Source: Pedobacter sp. MC2016-14
Lineage (GTDB): Bacteria; Bacteroidota; Bacteroidia; Sphingobacteriales; Sphingobacteriaceae
Reading direction: 5' to 3'
DNA length: 64,000 nucleotides
NCBI RefSeq assembly: GCF_020991475.1
Contig: NZ_JAJMPA010000001.1
Location: 496,001 to 560,000, forward strand
Shown: positions 37,907-47,582 of the stretch, piece after piece
Layout of the letters: each line of letters begins with the position of its first letter
How positions within the stretch are numbered: the first letter of the stretch is position 1
Position numbers and translations under genes: made by a program
Notes under the pieces: generated by a model
Told to the model about the DNA's origin: nothing
Seen by the model: the letters and a program-made list of their open reading frames with translations, nothing else
Database searches by the model: none

Positions 37907-37914
37907 TAGCTTTG
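37907..37914 (+). promoter_or_regulatory. Putative -7 element ahead of L-serine dehydratase
   Basis: TAGCTTTG is a perfect TAnnTTTG element with its last base 5 positions before the ATG at 37919. It points to a leaderless transcript separate from the porP/sprF gene just upstream. Confidence 0.5.
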
Positions 37915-37918
37915 TGCA

Positions 37919-39346
37919 ATGCATAGGGAACAAATCTCCGTATTTGATATATTTAAGATCGGCATTGGCCCTTCAAGCTCACATACTTTAGGTCCGTGGA
38001 GGGCTGCACAGCAATTTACTGCATCGCTTCAAAAAAACGGGCTAATAAATGATGTGCGGCAAGTGAAGATCCTTTTGTATGGCTCATTGGCAAAAACAGG
38101 CGTTGGACATGGTACAGACATTGCCATTTTACTTGGAATGACAGGTGCTGACCCCGTAACATTTGACGTGAACAGCATAGACAGCACCATTGCCAATATC
38201 AAAACTGAGCAGCAACTCGTGTTGGCTGGTACAAATAACATCAGCTTTAATTTTTCTGAAGACCTGATCTTCTTATACAATGAAAGTCTCCCCTTTCACC
38301 CAAATGCAGTTACCTTTCAGGCCTTTTTAAGTACTGGCCATGCTTTTTCTGAAACTTATTATTCTATTGGAGGTGGTTTTGTGGTAAAAGAGGGAGATAC
38401 GGATAATGACAAAGTACAGGTTGAACTACCCTTCCCAGTAGAAGTTGCCGGTGATTTACTACATTGGTGCCTTACTACTGGTCTTAAGGTATCTGAAGTA
38501 GTGATGGAGAATGAACTGGCATGGCGACCTGAAGCTTTAACAAGAAGTGGGATTATGCAGCACTTTAAAGTGATGCAGGACTGCACTTTTAGAGGTTGTC
38601 ATGAAGGTGGGTTTTTGCCGGGAGGTTTAAATGTTGCCCGAAGGGCAGCAGCATTAAATAAAAGGCTAATAGGTTCAAGGACCTATAGCGATTATAAAAG
38701 CTGGATCGAAGCCATCAGAGAAGGCGGCAATAGCTTTAATTACACACTAGACTGGGTAAGTTGCTTTGCGCTAGCCGTAAATGAGGAAAATGCTTCTTTT
38801 GGAAGGGTAGTAACGGCGCCAACAAATGGCGCAGCGGGGGTAATTCCTGCGGTATTGCAATATTACATTGCCTTTTGTGATGGATTTACAGAGGATAAGA
38901 TCATTCAATTTGTAGCATGCGCATCTGAAATTGGCAGCATTTTTAAAAAGGGCGCAACCATCTCTGCGGCCATGGGGGGCTGTCAGGCAGAAATAGGTGT
39001 ATCATCTGCAATGGCTGCGGCGGCGCTTACCGAATGCCTAGGCGGCTCTCAAAGACAGGTAATGATGGCGGCTGAGATTGCTATGGAACATCACCTTGGT
39101 TTAACCTGCGACCCTATTGGTGGCCTTGTGCAAATCCCATGTATCGAAAGAAATACGATGGGCGCCATTAAAGCCATTACGGCCTCCCAACTTGCCCTGC
39201 AGAGCAATCCCGATAAGGCAAAAGTAAGTTTGGGTGCGGTGGTAAATACCATGTGGGAAACAGCGCTGGACATGAACTCTAAATATAAAGAAACTTCTGA
39301 CGGTGGTCTGGCAACCAATATCCCAATCAGTTTACCAGAGTGCTAG
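37919..39346 (+). CDS. sdaA: L-serine ammonia-lyase (iron-sulfur type, single chain)
   Basis: This enzyme converts L-serine to pyruvate and ammonia using a [4Fe-4S] cluster. The 475-residue single chain joins the beta domain ([20 protein letters not shown] at the front, EYTYYS-like [12 protein letters not shown] in the middle) to the alpha domain. The alpha domain contains [47 protein letters not shown] and [17 protein letters not shown], which hold the cluster cysteines. The TAG stop shares CTAG with the stop of the convergent DUF58 gene. It would draw on the serine pool made by the SerB-like pathway elsewhere; the two are not linked genetically here. Confidence 0.95.
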   Translation: MHREQISVFDIFKIGIGPSSSHTLGPWRAAQQFTASLQKNGLINDVRQVKILLYGSLAKTGVGHGTDIAILLGMTGADPVTFDVNSIDSTIANIKTEQQLVLAGTNNISFNFSEDLIFLYNESLPFHPNAVTFQAFLSTGHAFSETYYSIGGGFVVKEGDTDNDKVQVELPFPVEVAGDLLHWCLTTGLKVSEVVMENELAWRPEALTRSGIMQHFKVMQDCTFRGCHEGGFLPGGLNVARRAAALNKRLIGSRTYSDYKSWIEAIREGGNSFNYTLDWVSCFALAVNEENASFGRVVTAPTNGAAGVIPAVLQYYIAFCDGFTEDKIIQFVACASEIGSIFKKGATISAAMGGCQAEIGVSSAMAAAALTECLGGSQRQVMMAAEIAMEHHLGLTCDPIGGLVQIPCIERNTMGAIKAITASQLALQSNPDKAKVSLGAVVNTMWETALDMNSKYKETSDGGLATNIPISLPEC

Positions 39347-40689
39347 ATTTTTTGCTGGGCTTTAATGGCAAGGTAACGGTTAATGACGTTTACATTTAAC
39401 TGATCCGGTGGACTTAATACACTCATTATTCCATGTTTAGCCAGTTCCTTTACCATTAATTTCTTTTCGTAGGCAAATTTCTCTGCTATAGTTTTAACGT
39501 AAATGCCTTCAACATCAGCGGCAGGGGTTTCTGTTAATGTTTTGAGTTCAGTATTTTCAAAGAATACCAGCAGTAGCAAGTGGAATTTAGCAATGCGCTT
39601 TAAAAATGGAAGTTGACGGTTTAAGGCAGACATACTTTCAAAATTAGTGAAGAACACCACAAGGCTTCTCTGCTTTAAAGTGCTTCTGATGCTGAGGTAT
39701 AAGGCTTCCATATTTGTTTCCAGATACCTCGTCTTTTCTTTGTACAGCAGCTCTGCCATTTTTCCCAGCTGAGCGGGCTTTCTATCTGAAGGCAGGATAC
39801 TTCCAATCGTTTCTGCAACTGTAATTAGTCCTGCTTTATCATCTTTAACCAATGCAATATTGCTGAGCACCAAACTTGCATTAATTGCATAATCCAGCAA
39901 ACTCATTCCCTCAAAAGGCATTTTCATTACTCTTGATTTGTCTATTACACAATAAACATGTTGCGCCTTCTCATCCGTATAAGAATTGACCATCAGTTCG
40001 CCTCTCCTGGCAGTAGCTTTCCAGTTTAGCGTACGGTAATCATCGCCCGGAACATAATTCTTTACCTGATCAAATTCCATACTGTGACCTATACGTCTGA
40101 TTTTTTTTATGCCAATTTCATTAATCCGGTTTGAAATGGCCATTAGCTCATACTTACGCAAATGCAAAAATGAGGGATAGACCTTCACCATTTTTTGGCC
40201 TTCAAAATTGAAACGTCTGGCAACTAAACCCAGAGGAGAATTGATGTAAACACGTACTTGCCCAAAATTATACTCGCCTCTTTTAACTGGCCGCAAGGTA
40301 TAGCTGATCGTTTTATTTCTTCTGGAAGGCAGGGCTGTTTTAAACCAAATGTCACGCCGTTGAAACTGAAAAGGAATTTCATCGATAATCCCTACAGAAA
40401 CCGGAAAATTATAGAAATTTTCAATATAAATACTTAGCTCATTATCATCTCCATTACTTAAGCGCTCAGGGAGATGACGCCTAAGGAAAATACCGGTTTT
40501 AGTTCCATATAACAACACAAGATCTAGCATAACCAACAAAATCAATGCACCCAGAGCGAGGTAAGGAAGATCGCCAAGCCAGGTAAAAAAGAAGGACAGC
40601 AGGAACAGCACTGCACAAAATGCAATGGCAATGAACAGCCACTTACCCGGAAAAACATCTATATAGATTTTGTCTATTAATTTTGCCAT
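39343..40689 (-). CDS. DUF58 domain protein (MoxR partner)
   Basis: A 448-residue membrane-anchored protein with two N-terminal helices ([22 protein letters not shown] and [18 protein letters not shown]). A beta-rich region follows ([37 protein letters not shown]), and then the DUF58 signature [35 protein letters not shown] with a vWA-like fold ([28 protein letters not shown]). In this fold the DxSxS metal site appears as DKSRV. DUF58 proteins almost always accompany MoxR ATPases and are thought to act as substrates or adaptors in metal insertion or complex assembly. It is the last gene of the block beginning with SpoIIM. Confidence 0.9.
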   Translation of the reverse strand: MAKLIDKIYIDVFPGKWLFIAIAFCAVLFLLSFFFTWLGDLPYLALGALILLVMLDLVLLYGTKTGIFLRRHLPERLSNGDDNELSIYIENFYNFPVSVGIIDEIPFQFQRRDIWFKTALPSRRNKTISYTLRPVKRGEYNFGQVRVYINSPLGLVARRFNFEGQKMVKVYPSFLHLRKYELMAISNRINEIGIKKIRRIGHSMEFDQVKNYVPGDDYRTLNWKATARRGELMVNSYTDEKAQHVYCVIDKSRVMKMPFEGMSLLDYAINASLVLSNIALVKDDKAGLITVAETIGSILPSDRKPAQLGKMAELLYKEKTRYLETNMEALYLSIRSTLKQRSLVVFFTNFESMSALNRQLPFLKRIAKFHLLLLVFFENTELKTLTETPAADVEGIYVKTIAEKFAYEKKLMVKELAKHGIMSVLSPPDQLNVNVINRYLAIKAQQKI

Positions 40690-40698
40690 TGATATAAA

Positions 40699-41676
40699 CT
40701 ATCTTGGTATTTCGATTTTTTGTAAAATCTGGGCCACCACATCACTTGCTGTGGCTCCTTCCATTTCTTTATCCGGTGTAAGCATAATACGGTGGGCCAG
40801 TACCGGAACCGCAACTTTAATTACATCTTCGGGCGTAACAAAATCACGTCCCTGCATTGCGGCAAAAGCTTTTGAAGCATTCAAAATTGCCAATGATGCC
40901 CTCGGAGAAGCACCCAAATACAAAGATTTATTATTTCTGGTCTCATGAACAATCTGCGCCACATAAGCAACCAGTTTAGGCTCTACATATAGTGCCTTAA
41001 TCAGTTTACGACAAGTCTTAATTTGATCTACACTGAGCACAGGTTTAACCTCCTGCAAAGACACATCCAAACGCTGCTGGTGCTGGTTCAGCAATATTGT
41101 GGTTTCTTCTTCTAACGTAGGATATTTTACCTCAATTTTAAAAAGAAAACGGTCAAGTTGTGCTTCAGGCAGTCGGTATGTACCTTCCTGCTCTATCGGA
41201 TTTTGAGTAGCCAATACCATAAAGGGCTCATCCATCGTGTAGGTATGGCCATCCACTGTAATTTGCCTTTCTTCCATTACCTCAAATAAAGCACTTTGTG
41301 TTTTTGCCGGTGCCCGGTTAATCTCATCAATTAAAACAATGTTTCCAAAAATAGGGCCCTTCCTATAATCAAAGCTGGAAGTTCTTGGGTCAAAAACAGA
41401 AGTACCTAAAACATCCGAAGGCATTAAATCCGGGGTAAACTGGATCCTGGAAAAAGAAGCATCTATACTTTTTGCAACGAGTTTCGCACTTAAGGTTTTG
41501 GCTACGCCAGGCAGTCCTTCAATCAAAATATGTCCATCTGCCAGCAAGCCCGCAATCAGGAAATCAATCAGGTCTTTCTGACCAATTATGATGCTACCCA
41601 AACTTTCCCTGATCTGCTCAACAGCAGTATTAAGTGTGCTTAAGTCTGTTCTTTCGTTAAATATTTCCTCGTCCAT
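40699..41676 (-). CDS. MoxR-family AAA+ ATPase
   Basis: A chaperone-like ATPase. From the ATG at 41676 (MDEEIFNERTD) it has 325 residues; the longer frame would overlap the upstream gene. Walker A is in IEGLPGVAKTLSAKLVA, Walker B in NIVLIDEINRAPAKTQSAL, sensor 1 in MVLATQNPIEQEGTYRLPEAQLDRF and the lid in GASPRASLAILNASKAFAAMQGRDFVTPEDV. This is the MoxR subfamily paired with DUF58, SpoIIM and RDD proteins. It lies one base after the DUF4350 stop and nine bases before the DUF58 start, so co-expression is expected. Confidence 0.95.
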   Translation of the reverse strand: MDEEIFNERTDLSTLNTAVEQIRESLGSIIIGQKDLIDFLIAGLLADGHILIEGLPGVAKTLSAKLVAKSIDASFSRIQFTPDLMPSDVLGTSVFDPRTSSFDYRKGPIFGNIVLIDEINRAPAKTQSALFEVMEERQITVDGHTYTMDEPFMVLATQNPIEQEGTYRLPEAQLDRFLFKIEVKYPTLEEETTILLNQHQQRLDVSLQEVKPVLSVDQIKTCRKLIKALYVEPKLVAYVAQIVHETRNNKSLYLGASPRASLAILNASKAFAAMQGRDFVTPEDVIKVAVPVLAHRIMLTPDKEMEGATASDVVAQILQKIEIPR

Positions 41677-41677
41677 A

Positions 41678-42859
41678 TTATTGGGCTTTTTGATAAAATT
41701 GTTCAATTAATTTATTCAGTTCAATGAGCTGGGCATCGGTTACCTGCCCTGTATTTTGTATGGTCTTAATGCTGTAAAAAACTGCGCTGATCTGGCTTGC
41801 CGGAATTCCAGAACGGGTAGCCAGTAATGCTTCCAGTTCTTTATCAACTACTGTTGTTTTTAGATGATACCGGGCCCTTATGAATTCCAGGAAGTAGTTA
41901 ATCTTCTTCAGGGAAATATCTGTATTGTTACGCTGTTGGTAATATACCCTACCCACAACGTTTACAAATTCTACAGACGAATTTTGTAAAGGTTCCAGAA
42001 CAGGAATAATGCGTTGCCTCCTTTTCATTTCAAATCCTACAAACAGCAAAATTCCTGCTAAGGCCAGGTAGTATGCCCATCGCAGGGCATCGTACTTAAA
42101 AATAACCGACAAGGGGCTTTTTGTATCCTGTTCATTTTTGAGATGGTGTTCATCCCAGATCAACTTTTGGCAAGGCAACACGTAAGAAAGTGCCTTAGCA
42201 GCATATTCTGCTCCATCTGGATTGAGCAGGCTGTAATTACATAACAGTTGAGGATTAGGCAGAACATACAGTGCACCTTTACCGAAAGGATATTTCACAA
42301 AATTAGTTTCGCCATTTTCATTTTTACCAAGCACAATGGCTTTGGCTGTATCAAGTTCTCCAAAAAACTGATCTCCCAATCCTTTACCAAAGGTATAAGG
42401 ATATTCTGTACGGGCTGAAGGGCTTACAAAATTTATTGGAACACTTTTTTTATCCCGGGAAGTGTAATACGCACCTGAACGCAATTTCAAACTACGTTTT
42501 AAAACCCCTTGAATGTCAAATGTGGCCATAAATACGCTATTACCAGCTTCCATAAAACGCTTTAATTCCACATAGTCGGCATTACTGAGCTCTACTGTGC
42601 CGCCTACTATTAAATAAGTGGCATTTGTAAATTTACGTCCGTTGAGGGTATGGGAAATATTCTCTTCCGCATATTCAATTTGCACACCTGGCAGCACGTC
42701 CTTTATTTGTTGCTGTAGTATATATAAACCAAAAGGAATTTTATCCTCTTTTAAATAACTTGGTTGCCAGTTGGTAGGCTTAGGCTTATAGTACTGTGCC
42801 AGCACATAAAGTAACAGCAAGAGCCCGCTTATCCAAAGATAAAGTTTAAATCCTTTCAT
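41678..42859 (-). CDS. DUF4350 domain membrane protein
   Basis: A 393-residue protein with an N-terminal membrane helix (LYLWISGLLLLLYVLAQYY), a periplasmic GATase-like domain (KPTNWQPSYLKEDKIPFGLYIL; FANATYLIVGGTVELSNADY-like segment; FGKGALYVLPNPQLLCNYS), a second helix (ALRWAYYLALAGILLFVGFEM) and a helical cytoplasmic tail. This is the DUF4350 layout, a standing companion of MoxR-DUF58 operons. Its reaction, if any, is unknown. It follows the DUF4129 gene with start and stop overlapping by one base at 42859. Confidence 0.85.
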   Translation of the reverse strand: MKGFKLYLWISGLLLLLYVLAQYYKPKPTNWQPSYLKEDKIPFGLYILQQQIKDVLPGVQIEYAEENISHTLNGRKFTNATYLIVGGTVELSNADYVELKRFMEAGNSVFMATFDIQGVLKRSLKLRSGAYYTSRDKKSVPINFVSPSARTEYPYTFGKGLGDQFFGELDTAKAIVLGKNENGETNFVKYPFGKGALYVLPNPQLLCNYSLLNPDGAEYAAKALSYVLPCQKLIWDEHHLKNEQDTKSPLSVIFKYDALRWAYYLALAGILLFVGFEMKRRQRIIPVLEPLQNSSVEFVNVVGRVYYQQRNNTDISLKKINYFLEFIRARYHLKTTVVDKELEALLATRSGIPASQISAVFYSIKTIQNTGQVTDAQLIELNKLIEQFYQKAQ

Positions 42860-43617
42860 CAGCTTCTGGCGTTGAACTGTTTAAAAGAACGGCTTAGCTT
42901 GTCATAGCGTTCTTCATCAATGGCAAAATCACCATACCAAATGTATTCAAATTGCCTGGTCAGCCTTTTAAACACAGTTTTCCGCTGCACATCCTGAACC
43001 TCGTTTACGTACATTTCATTCGTTTTTTCTGGCTGCCAGTGAATCATTCCCTGATCATTTAAATATTTTAAGGTTTGCAAATACAATAACCTTACCGCCA
43101 GCCTGTAATTCTTTTGCTCCAGGGCAAGCGCAATTTCATCATCAAAACTTAGTGCATGAATATCTTCTGCATTTTCATAGTAGGGAACGGCAACAGCTGC
43201 AGAGCGACCTGCAAAAAGTCTAAAATCTATCCCTTTAAACTTCATTACAATAAAAACAACAGCAACGATAAGAACACCCATTAAGATATACCTTAGTGGA
43301 CGGGTATCTTTATGAGGCATTTCTGTAGGGCCATCACCAAATATACTTCTGATGATCGCCCAAATGGTTGCCCAGAATTTATCCCACCAGCTAACCTGCG
43401 GAGCAACTACATCATCATAAATAAATGCTTTATCCTTGCTATACCTTTCTAACGCTGCTGCATTAAATTTAGCTGGTGCCAGCACAGTGCTGTCCAGCTT
43501 TAGCACTGCAGGTTTGGAATGCAATACGATACCAGCAGTATCCTTTTGGGCAGCGCTTATGGCACCCGGTAAAAAGACAAACAGCGTAAAAAATATGCGG
43601 AGCAAATACCTCATCAA
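42859..43617 (-). CDS. DUF4129 domain membrane protein
   Basis: A 252-residue protein with a signal peptide (LLRIFFTLFVFLPGAISA), a short periplasmic part, one membrane helix (LRYILMGVLIVAVVFIVMKF) and a C-terminal cytoplasmic DUF4129 region (LALEQKNYRLAVRLLYLQTLKYLND, then RQFEYIWYGDFAIDEERYDKL). DUF4129 domains are found near MoxR and transglutaminase-like proteins. It overlaps the preceding gene by four bases (ATGA type) and the following DUF4350 gene by one base. Confidence 0.85.
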   Translation of the reverse strand: MMRYLLRIFFTLFVFLPGAISAAQKDTAGIVLHSKPAVLKLDSTVLAPAKFNAAALERYSKDKAFIYDDVVAPQVSWWDKFWATIWAIIRSIFGDGPTEMPHKDTRPLRYILMGVLIVAVVFIVMKFKGIDFRLFAGRSAAVAVPYYENAEDIHALSFDDEIALALEQKNYRLAVRLLYLQTLKYLNDQGMIHWQPEKTNEMYVNEVQDVQRKTVFKRLTRQFEYIWYGDFAIDEERYDKLSRSFKQFNARS

Positions 43618-44489
43618 TACTCTTCCTGAATTGAATTAGATCGTACTGCCCCAGTATGCTTACCCATATCAGCTATTCGTTGTAATAACCCTGTACTTTC
43701 CAGACGCTCCTGCAGGTTAAAATAACAAAAGGAAGCGCCTATTAAAGGCAAGACGTACATTAAGAAACATAAGTACTGCGCAATGGCAGTAACCACAACC
43801 ACTATGGTTTTTGCGCTCTCGGCCTGCATAAACCCGCTCATAAAACCAACCAATATGGCAGGCAGCACAGCAAGTAAAGTAAACAGATAGGTAATCACAT
43901 ACATGACAAGAATAGTACCTGCGGTAATCCACCATTGATCCTTTATTAACTTGAAAGCCCTGCTAAAACTATATCCGGCACTTGCATTTTCAAAAATCAT
44001 AACAGGAAAAAACAGGGACATTACAGGAAAAACATAGATTCCCGGGAGGAGCAGAAATACAAAACAAACCACCATAAAGAATCCAACCAGCAAAGCGGCT
44101 ACAAGTACTCTCAAATAATAATATTTAAAATAAGCCCAAACCTCGTCAATAGCCGGGGGCACATTACCTTTTTCTACATATAAGGCAATATAACTCATTA
44201 CGCATGCGGTAACTGCGGTGTAAGTTAGAAGCGTAAGCACGCAGGTCAGTACCTTATTGATGGTTGTAAGCGCCACAGAACGTTCACTGTACTCGGTATT
44301 TTTAGCAATTTCATTTACCACTGCCAGCTCGCTCATTACACTGATCACTATTCCTGCCAGAATAAAAAATCCACATAGATAGACCAAAGCTTTCATCAGC
44401 GGTTTAAAGTTTTGTTTAAGGAAAGCGAAAGAATCATCAATGATCTCTCCAAACTCTCTGATTTTTCTAAATTCAAGCAGCACAGCCAT
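43614..44489 (-). CDS. Multi-pass membrane protein of the MoxR block
   Basis: A 291-residue integral membrane protein with about six helices, including LMKALVYLCGFFILAGIVIS, VLTCVLTLLTYTAVTACVMSYIAL, VLVAALLVGFFMVVCFVFLLLP and ITAGTILVMYVITYLFTLLAV. Conserved-looking positions are the opening FRKIREFGEIIDDSFAFLKQNF and FSRAFKLIKDQWW, a pattern I associate with the DUF975/DUF4013/glycerophosphodiesterase-membrane-domain type. No catalytic motif is visible. It is sandwiched between SpoIIM and DUF4129 with a 4-base spacing and a 4-base overlap, so it belongs to the same operon. Confidence 0.75.
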   Translation of the reverse strand: MAVLLEFRKIREFGEIIDDSFAFLKQNFKPLMKALVYLCGFFILAGIVISVMSELAVVNEIAKNTEYSERSVALTTINKVLTCVLTLLTYTAVTACVMSYIALYVEKGNVPPAIDEVWAYFKYYYLRVLVAALLVGFFMVVCFVFLLLPGIYVFPVMSLFFPVMIFENASAGYSFSRAFKLIKDQWWITAGTILVMYVITYLFTLLAVLPAILVGFMSGFMQAESAKTIVVVVTAIAQYLCFLMYVLPLIGASFCYFNLQERLESTGLLQRIADMGKHTGAVRSNSIQEEY

Positions 44490-44493
44490 AAGG

Positions 44494-45432
44494 TTATCGT
44501 GTTTTAAATTTTTGCGGATAAAGAATTACATACCAAATTACAAACGCAAGGGAGGAGGCCAGGATAGTTACACTTAGCCAAACCGGCATTTCTGTATGAC
44601 GGGTTACAAAGCCCTCAAAAAAGGCGGCGACAATAAGAAAAGGCACTACTCCAAATGCGATTTTTGTTCCGTCCTTTGCACTGTTTCTAAAAGCTTGCAT
44701 TCGCGTATACGTACGGGGGAAAAGCATGCCATGACCCAATACTAATCCTGCAGCCCCGGCAATAATAATGGCAGAAATTTCTAATGTACCATGGATCCAG
44801 ATGACCAGGACAGACTGCATCCCCAATCCTTTACTAAAAAAATAATATTGAAATGAGCCCAACATAATGGCATTCTTCATGAGGTAAAAAACTGGCCCCA
44901 CAGCAAAGAAAACGCCACTCATAAACAAAATGAAAGTAACCATGATGTTATTAAAAGCAATCCTCAGAAACATCTGCAATTCATTTTGCCTTTTGTAAAC
45001 GCCAAAAGGATCTCCTTTTGCAATGTTTTGATTGGTCATGTTCACGTATTCATTCCCCATAATCAGGCGCACAAAAGCATCGTTATATTTTGCTGAAATA
45101 ACGCCTATAGCCGCAAATATGCTGAAGAACAAAAAAGAATATAAAAGTTGTTTTCGATATCGGCAAAAGAGCAAAGGCAATTCCGCTGCCCAGAAATCTA
45201 CAAAACGGCCACTGCTTTCTTTTTTATTCTTATAAATGCTTTGATGCAAAAGAGAAGCGATACCATTAAGGTATGAGGTGGTTTTAGAATCGGGATAGAA
45301 TGTTTTGGCATAGGCCAAATCATTTGTAATATCGATGAAACGATCAGCCAGTTCATCAGGATTGCTGGTCTGCAATTGCTCAAACTCCTTCCATTTTGCA
45401 GAATTTTGTTTCACAAACAATGATTCTCTCAT
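44494..45432 (-). CDS. Stage II sporulation protein M (SpoIIM) family membrane protein
   Basis: A 312-residue membrane protein when begun at the ATG at 45432 (MRESLFVKQNSAKWKEFEQ), the usual SpoIIM opening in non-sporulating bacteria. The longer frame to 45504 adds an unlikely leader. Features are WKEFEQLQTSNPDELADRFI, a TY-type helical region, then five or six helices including LYSFLFFSIFAAIGVIS, NNIMVTFILFMSGVFFAVGP and the family signature IHGTLEISAIIIAGAAGLVLG. The family is widespread outside spore-formers, where it accompanies MoxR and RDD genes. It heads the minus-strand block and is divergent from the RDD gene. Confidence 0.92.
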   Translation of the reverse strand: MRESLFVKQNSAKWKEFEQLQTSNPDELADRFIDITNDLAYAKTFYPDSKTTSYLNGIASLLHQSIYKNKKESSGRFVDFWAAELPLLFCRYRKQLLYSFLFFSIFAAIGVISAKYNDAFVRLIMGNEYVNMTNQNIAKGDPFGVYKRQNELQMFLRIAFNNIMVTFILFMSGVFFAVGPVFYLMKNAIMLGSFQYYFFSKGLGMQSVLVIWIHGTLEISAIIIAGAAGLVLGHGMLFPRTYTRMQAFRNSAKDGTKIAFGVVPFLIVAAFFEGFVTRHTEMPVWLSVTILASSLAFVIWYVILYPQKFKTR

Positions 45433-45547
45433 AAAAGGATAGCCGTTAAACTTAATTTCATAGGGCGTTAACAAAATTTCCGTTAAAATAGGAACAAAAA
45501 ACAATTTTACAATAAAAAACTAATCATCTGTGCTATATTTACCAACA

Positions 45548-46267
45548 ATGGAAACCGTAACCGTAAATACTAGTCAGCATGTGGCAATAAATTATCCTGT
45601 TGCCGGAATTGGAGAACGCCTGGCCGCAAGCTCTATTGACCTTGGCATATTCTGGATTTTATACTTCCTGGGCGTATTAATCGCGCTAAGCATAGGGCAA
45701 AAAGACGAAACGGTAATCATAGTATTGGTAGTTATCTATGCCTCCTGTTTTATTTTTTACAGTTTGCTTTGCGAAATCTTTATGAATGGGCAGAGTGTTG
45801 GAAAAAAGATCCTTAAAATTAAAGTAATTAGTCTTGACGGCGGGCAACCGGGCCTGGGTCAATTTGCAATACGCTGGTTGTTCAGAATATTAGATGTATA
45901 TACTACCGGGGTTATTGGCATAACAACTATAGTAATGACGGATAAAAAGCAACGTGTAGGAGACATTGTAGCCGGCACAACACTCATTAAAACTGTGCCT
46001 CAAACTAAAATAGAACACATTGCTTTCCATACCGACGAAAACTATATTCCTGTATTTAGCAACCCGGATGTCTTGAACGATCAGGATATTTCGCTGGTAC
46101 ATGAAGTTCTGTTTACCTATTATAAAACGCGAAACCCAGATTTGATTTACGTTACTGCGGCCAGAGTTGCTGAGCTACTAAGTACCGAATTGCCCGAAGG
46201 AATGAATGAACTTGCTTTTTTACAAACGGTTATTAAAGACTATAATTACATTACTTCAAGAGCTTAG
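45548..46267 (+). CDS. RDD-family membrane protein
   Basis: A 239-residue protein starting at 45548 (METVTVNTSQHVAINYPVAG). The RDD domain is seen in GIGERLAASSIDLGIFWILYFLGVLIAL, MNGQSVGKKILKIKVISLDGG and the terminal RVGDIVAGTTLIKT. Three membrane helices are likely. The cytoplasmic C-terminus (~85 residues) is helical. RDD proteins have been linked to ion exchange, but their job beside MoxR blocks is unknown. It is divergent from the SpoIIM gene, with 115 bases between starts, and its last 17 bases run antisense to the end of the lipB fusion. Confidence 0.9.
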   Translation: METVTVNTSQHVAINYPVAGIGERLAASSIDLGIFWILYFLGVLIALSIGQKDETVIIVLVVIYASCFIFYSLLCEIFMNGQSVGKKILKIKVISLDGGQPGLGQFAIRWLFRILDVYTTGVIGITTIVMTDKKQRVGDIVAGTTLIKTVPQTKIEHIAFHTDENYIPVFSNPDVLNDQDISLVHEVLFTYYKTRNPDLIYVTAARVAELLSTELPEGMNELAFLQTVIKDYNYITSRA

Positions 46268-47573
46268 CCACAGGACCAACCAGCGCATCAACCCAATTGC
46301 TATACATTTTTCCAGAAGGATGTAAACCATCAATAGCAGTTAATGCAGCATCTGTGGCCGCCAGTCTTGATGCCGGTGTAATGTCTGTATAATGTACACC
46401 CGCAGAAAGCGTTTCTTCTTTATTTATCGCATTAAACTGATCTATTTCTTCTGCGATCAAATGAACATCCTTACCACTTTCCTTTCCAAAAGAAGTAGCA
46501 CCCCAGTCGGGTATAGACACTACAAACACCCTGTTTGTATGCCCCCCGGCGAAACCAATGGCAGCCGACAACAACTCCTTAAATTCTTTACGGTATACAT
46601 CCGGAGAGTAACCGCGGTATTGGTTATTTACACCAATAAGCAAGGTCACAAAACTATAATTTCCAGAAATTTGAGCCTCAGAAACAGCAACCTTTAACTC
46701 ATCTGTGGTCCAGCCTGTTTTTGCAATAACCCTGGGTTCAGCAACACGAATACCATTGGTTTTTAGTACTGTGGCCAGTTGATAAGGAAAACTAAGTTCC
46801 TGGTCCACCGCCTCTCCAATAGTATAAGAATCTCCCAATGCAAGATAGCTGTGCACTGGCTCCGAAAGCGGCTCAGGTAGTTCCAGTTCCATATTAAACA
46901 GCACGGCAATATGGTTCTTTAACTTCTCTTTAACCTGGTCCATATCCACAGCATACCCAAGCTCGCGCTCCATGGTAGTCACGTCTTTATCGTCGATGCC
47001 GCAAGGCACTATATTTTTAAAATACTCCAGATTGGCATTTACATTAAGTGCAAAACCATGCATGGTAACCCATCTGCTGCAACGCACACCCAAAGCACAG
47101 ATTTTACGTGCATTCACGTTATCAGCATCAAGCCAAACACCAGTAAATCCCGGATAACGACCAGCCTGGATACCGAAATCTTTAAGTGTTAAGATTACTG
47201 CTTCTTCCAGTGTACGCAGGTATAAATGAATATCTGTAAAAAAGTTATCGAGATCCAATATAGGATAGCCAACCAATTGCCCAGGCCCATGATAGGTAAT
47301 ATCGCCCCCACGGTTTATTTTGTGGTAAGTTGCTCCCTTTTCTCTAAGCCCTTCCTCATTTAGCAGGAGATTATCCTGGTGACCACTCTTGCCAAGTGTA
47401 TAAACATGGGGGTGCTCACAAAAAATAAGATAGTTGGGCGTAGCAAGGTTGCTTCCATCGGTGCGATTTTGGATTTTTAAAGCCACAGTACTGTTAAATA
47501 CAGTATCCTGCTGATCCCATGCCTGCTGGTAATCTATCAACCCCCAATCTATAAATTCAACGCGTTTGTTCAT
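46251..47573 (-). CDS. lipB: Fusion: octanoyltransferase LipB + SGNH/GDSL hydrolase
   Basis: A 440-residue single-frame fusion. Residues ~1-232 are LipB, which moves octanoyl groups from acyl-carrier protein to lipoyl domains: EHPHVYTLGKSG, RGGDITYHGPGQ (88-99), Lys157 in ARKICALGVR, His172 and catalytic Cys191 in PCGI. Residues ~242-440 form an SGNH esterase: block I LALGDSYTIGEA with Ser249, block II KTGWTT with Gly287, block III GVNNQYRG with Asn316, and block V DGLHPSGKMY with Asp415 and His418. Both halves look catalytically complete. Free-standing relatives of the esterase normally carry a signal peptide; here there is none, so it should be cytosolic. The start at 47573 is preferred; an ATG at 47582 abuts the upstream stop. 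Confidence 0.92.
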   Translation of the reverse strand: MNKRVEFIDWGLIDYQQAWDQQDTVFNSTVALKIQNRTDGSNLATPNYLIFCEHPHVYTLGKSGHQDNLLLNEEGLREKGATYHKINRGGDITYHGPGQLVGYPILDLDNFFTDIHLYLRTLEEAVILTLKDFGIQAGRYPGFTGVWLDADNVNARKICALGVRCSRWVTMHGFALNVNANLEYFKNIVPCGIDDKDVTTMERELGYAVDMDQVKEKLKNHIAVLFNMELELPEPLSEPVHSYLALGDSYTIGEAVDQELSFPYQLATVLKTNGIRVAEPRVIAKTGWTTDELKVAVSEAQISGNYSFVTLLIGVNNQYRGYSPDVYRKEFKELLSAAIGFAGGHTNRVFVVSIPDWGATSFGKESGKDVHLIAEEIDQFNAINKEETLSAGVHYTDITPASRLAATDAALTAIDGLHPSGKMYSNWVDALVGPVAKLLK

Positions 47574-47582
47574 GATTACCAT

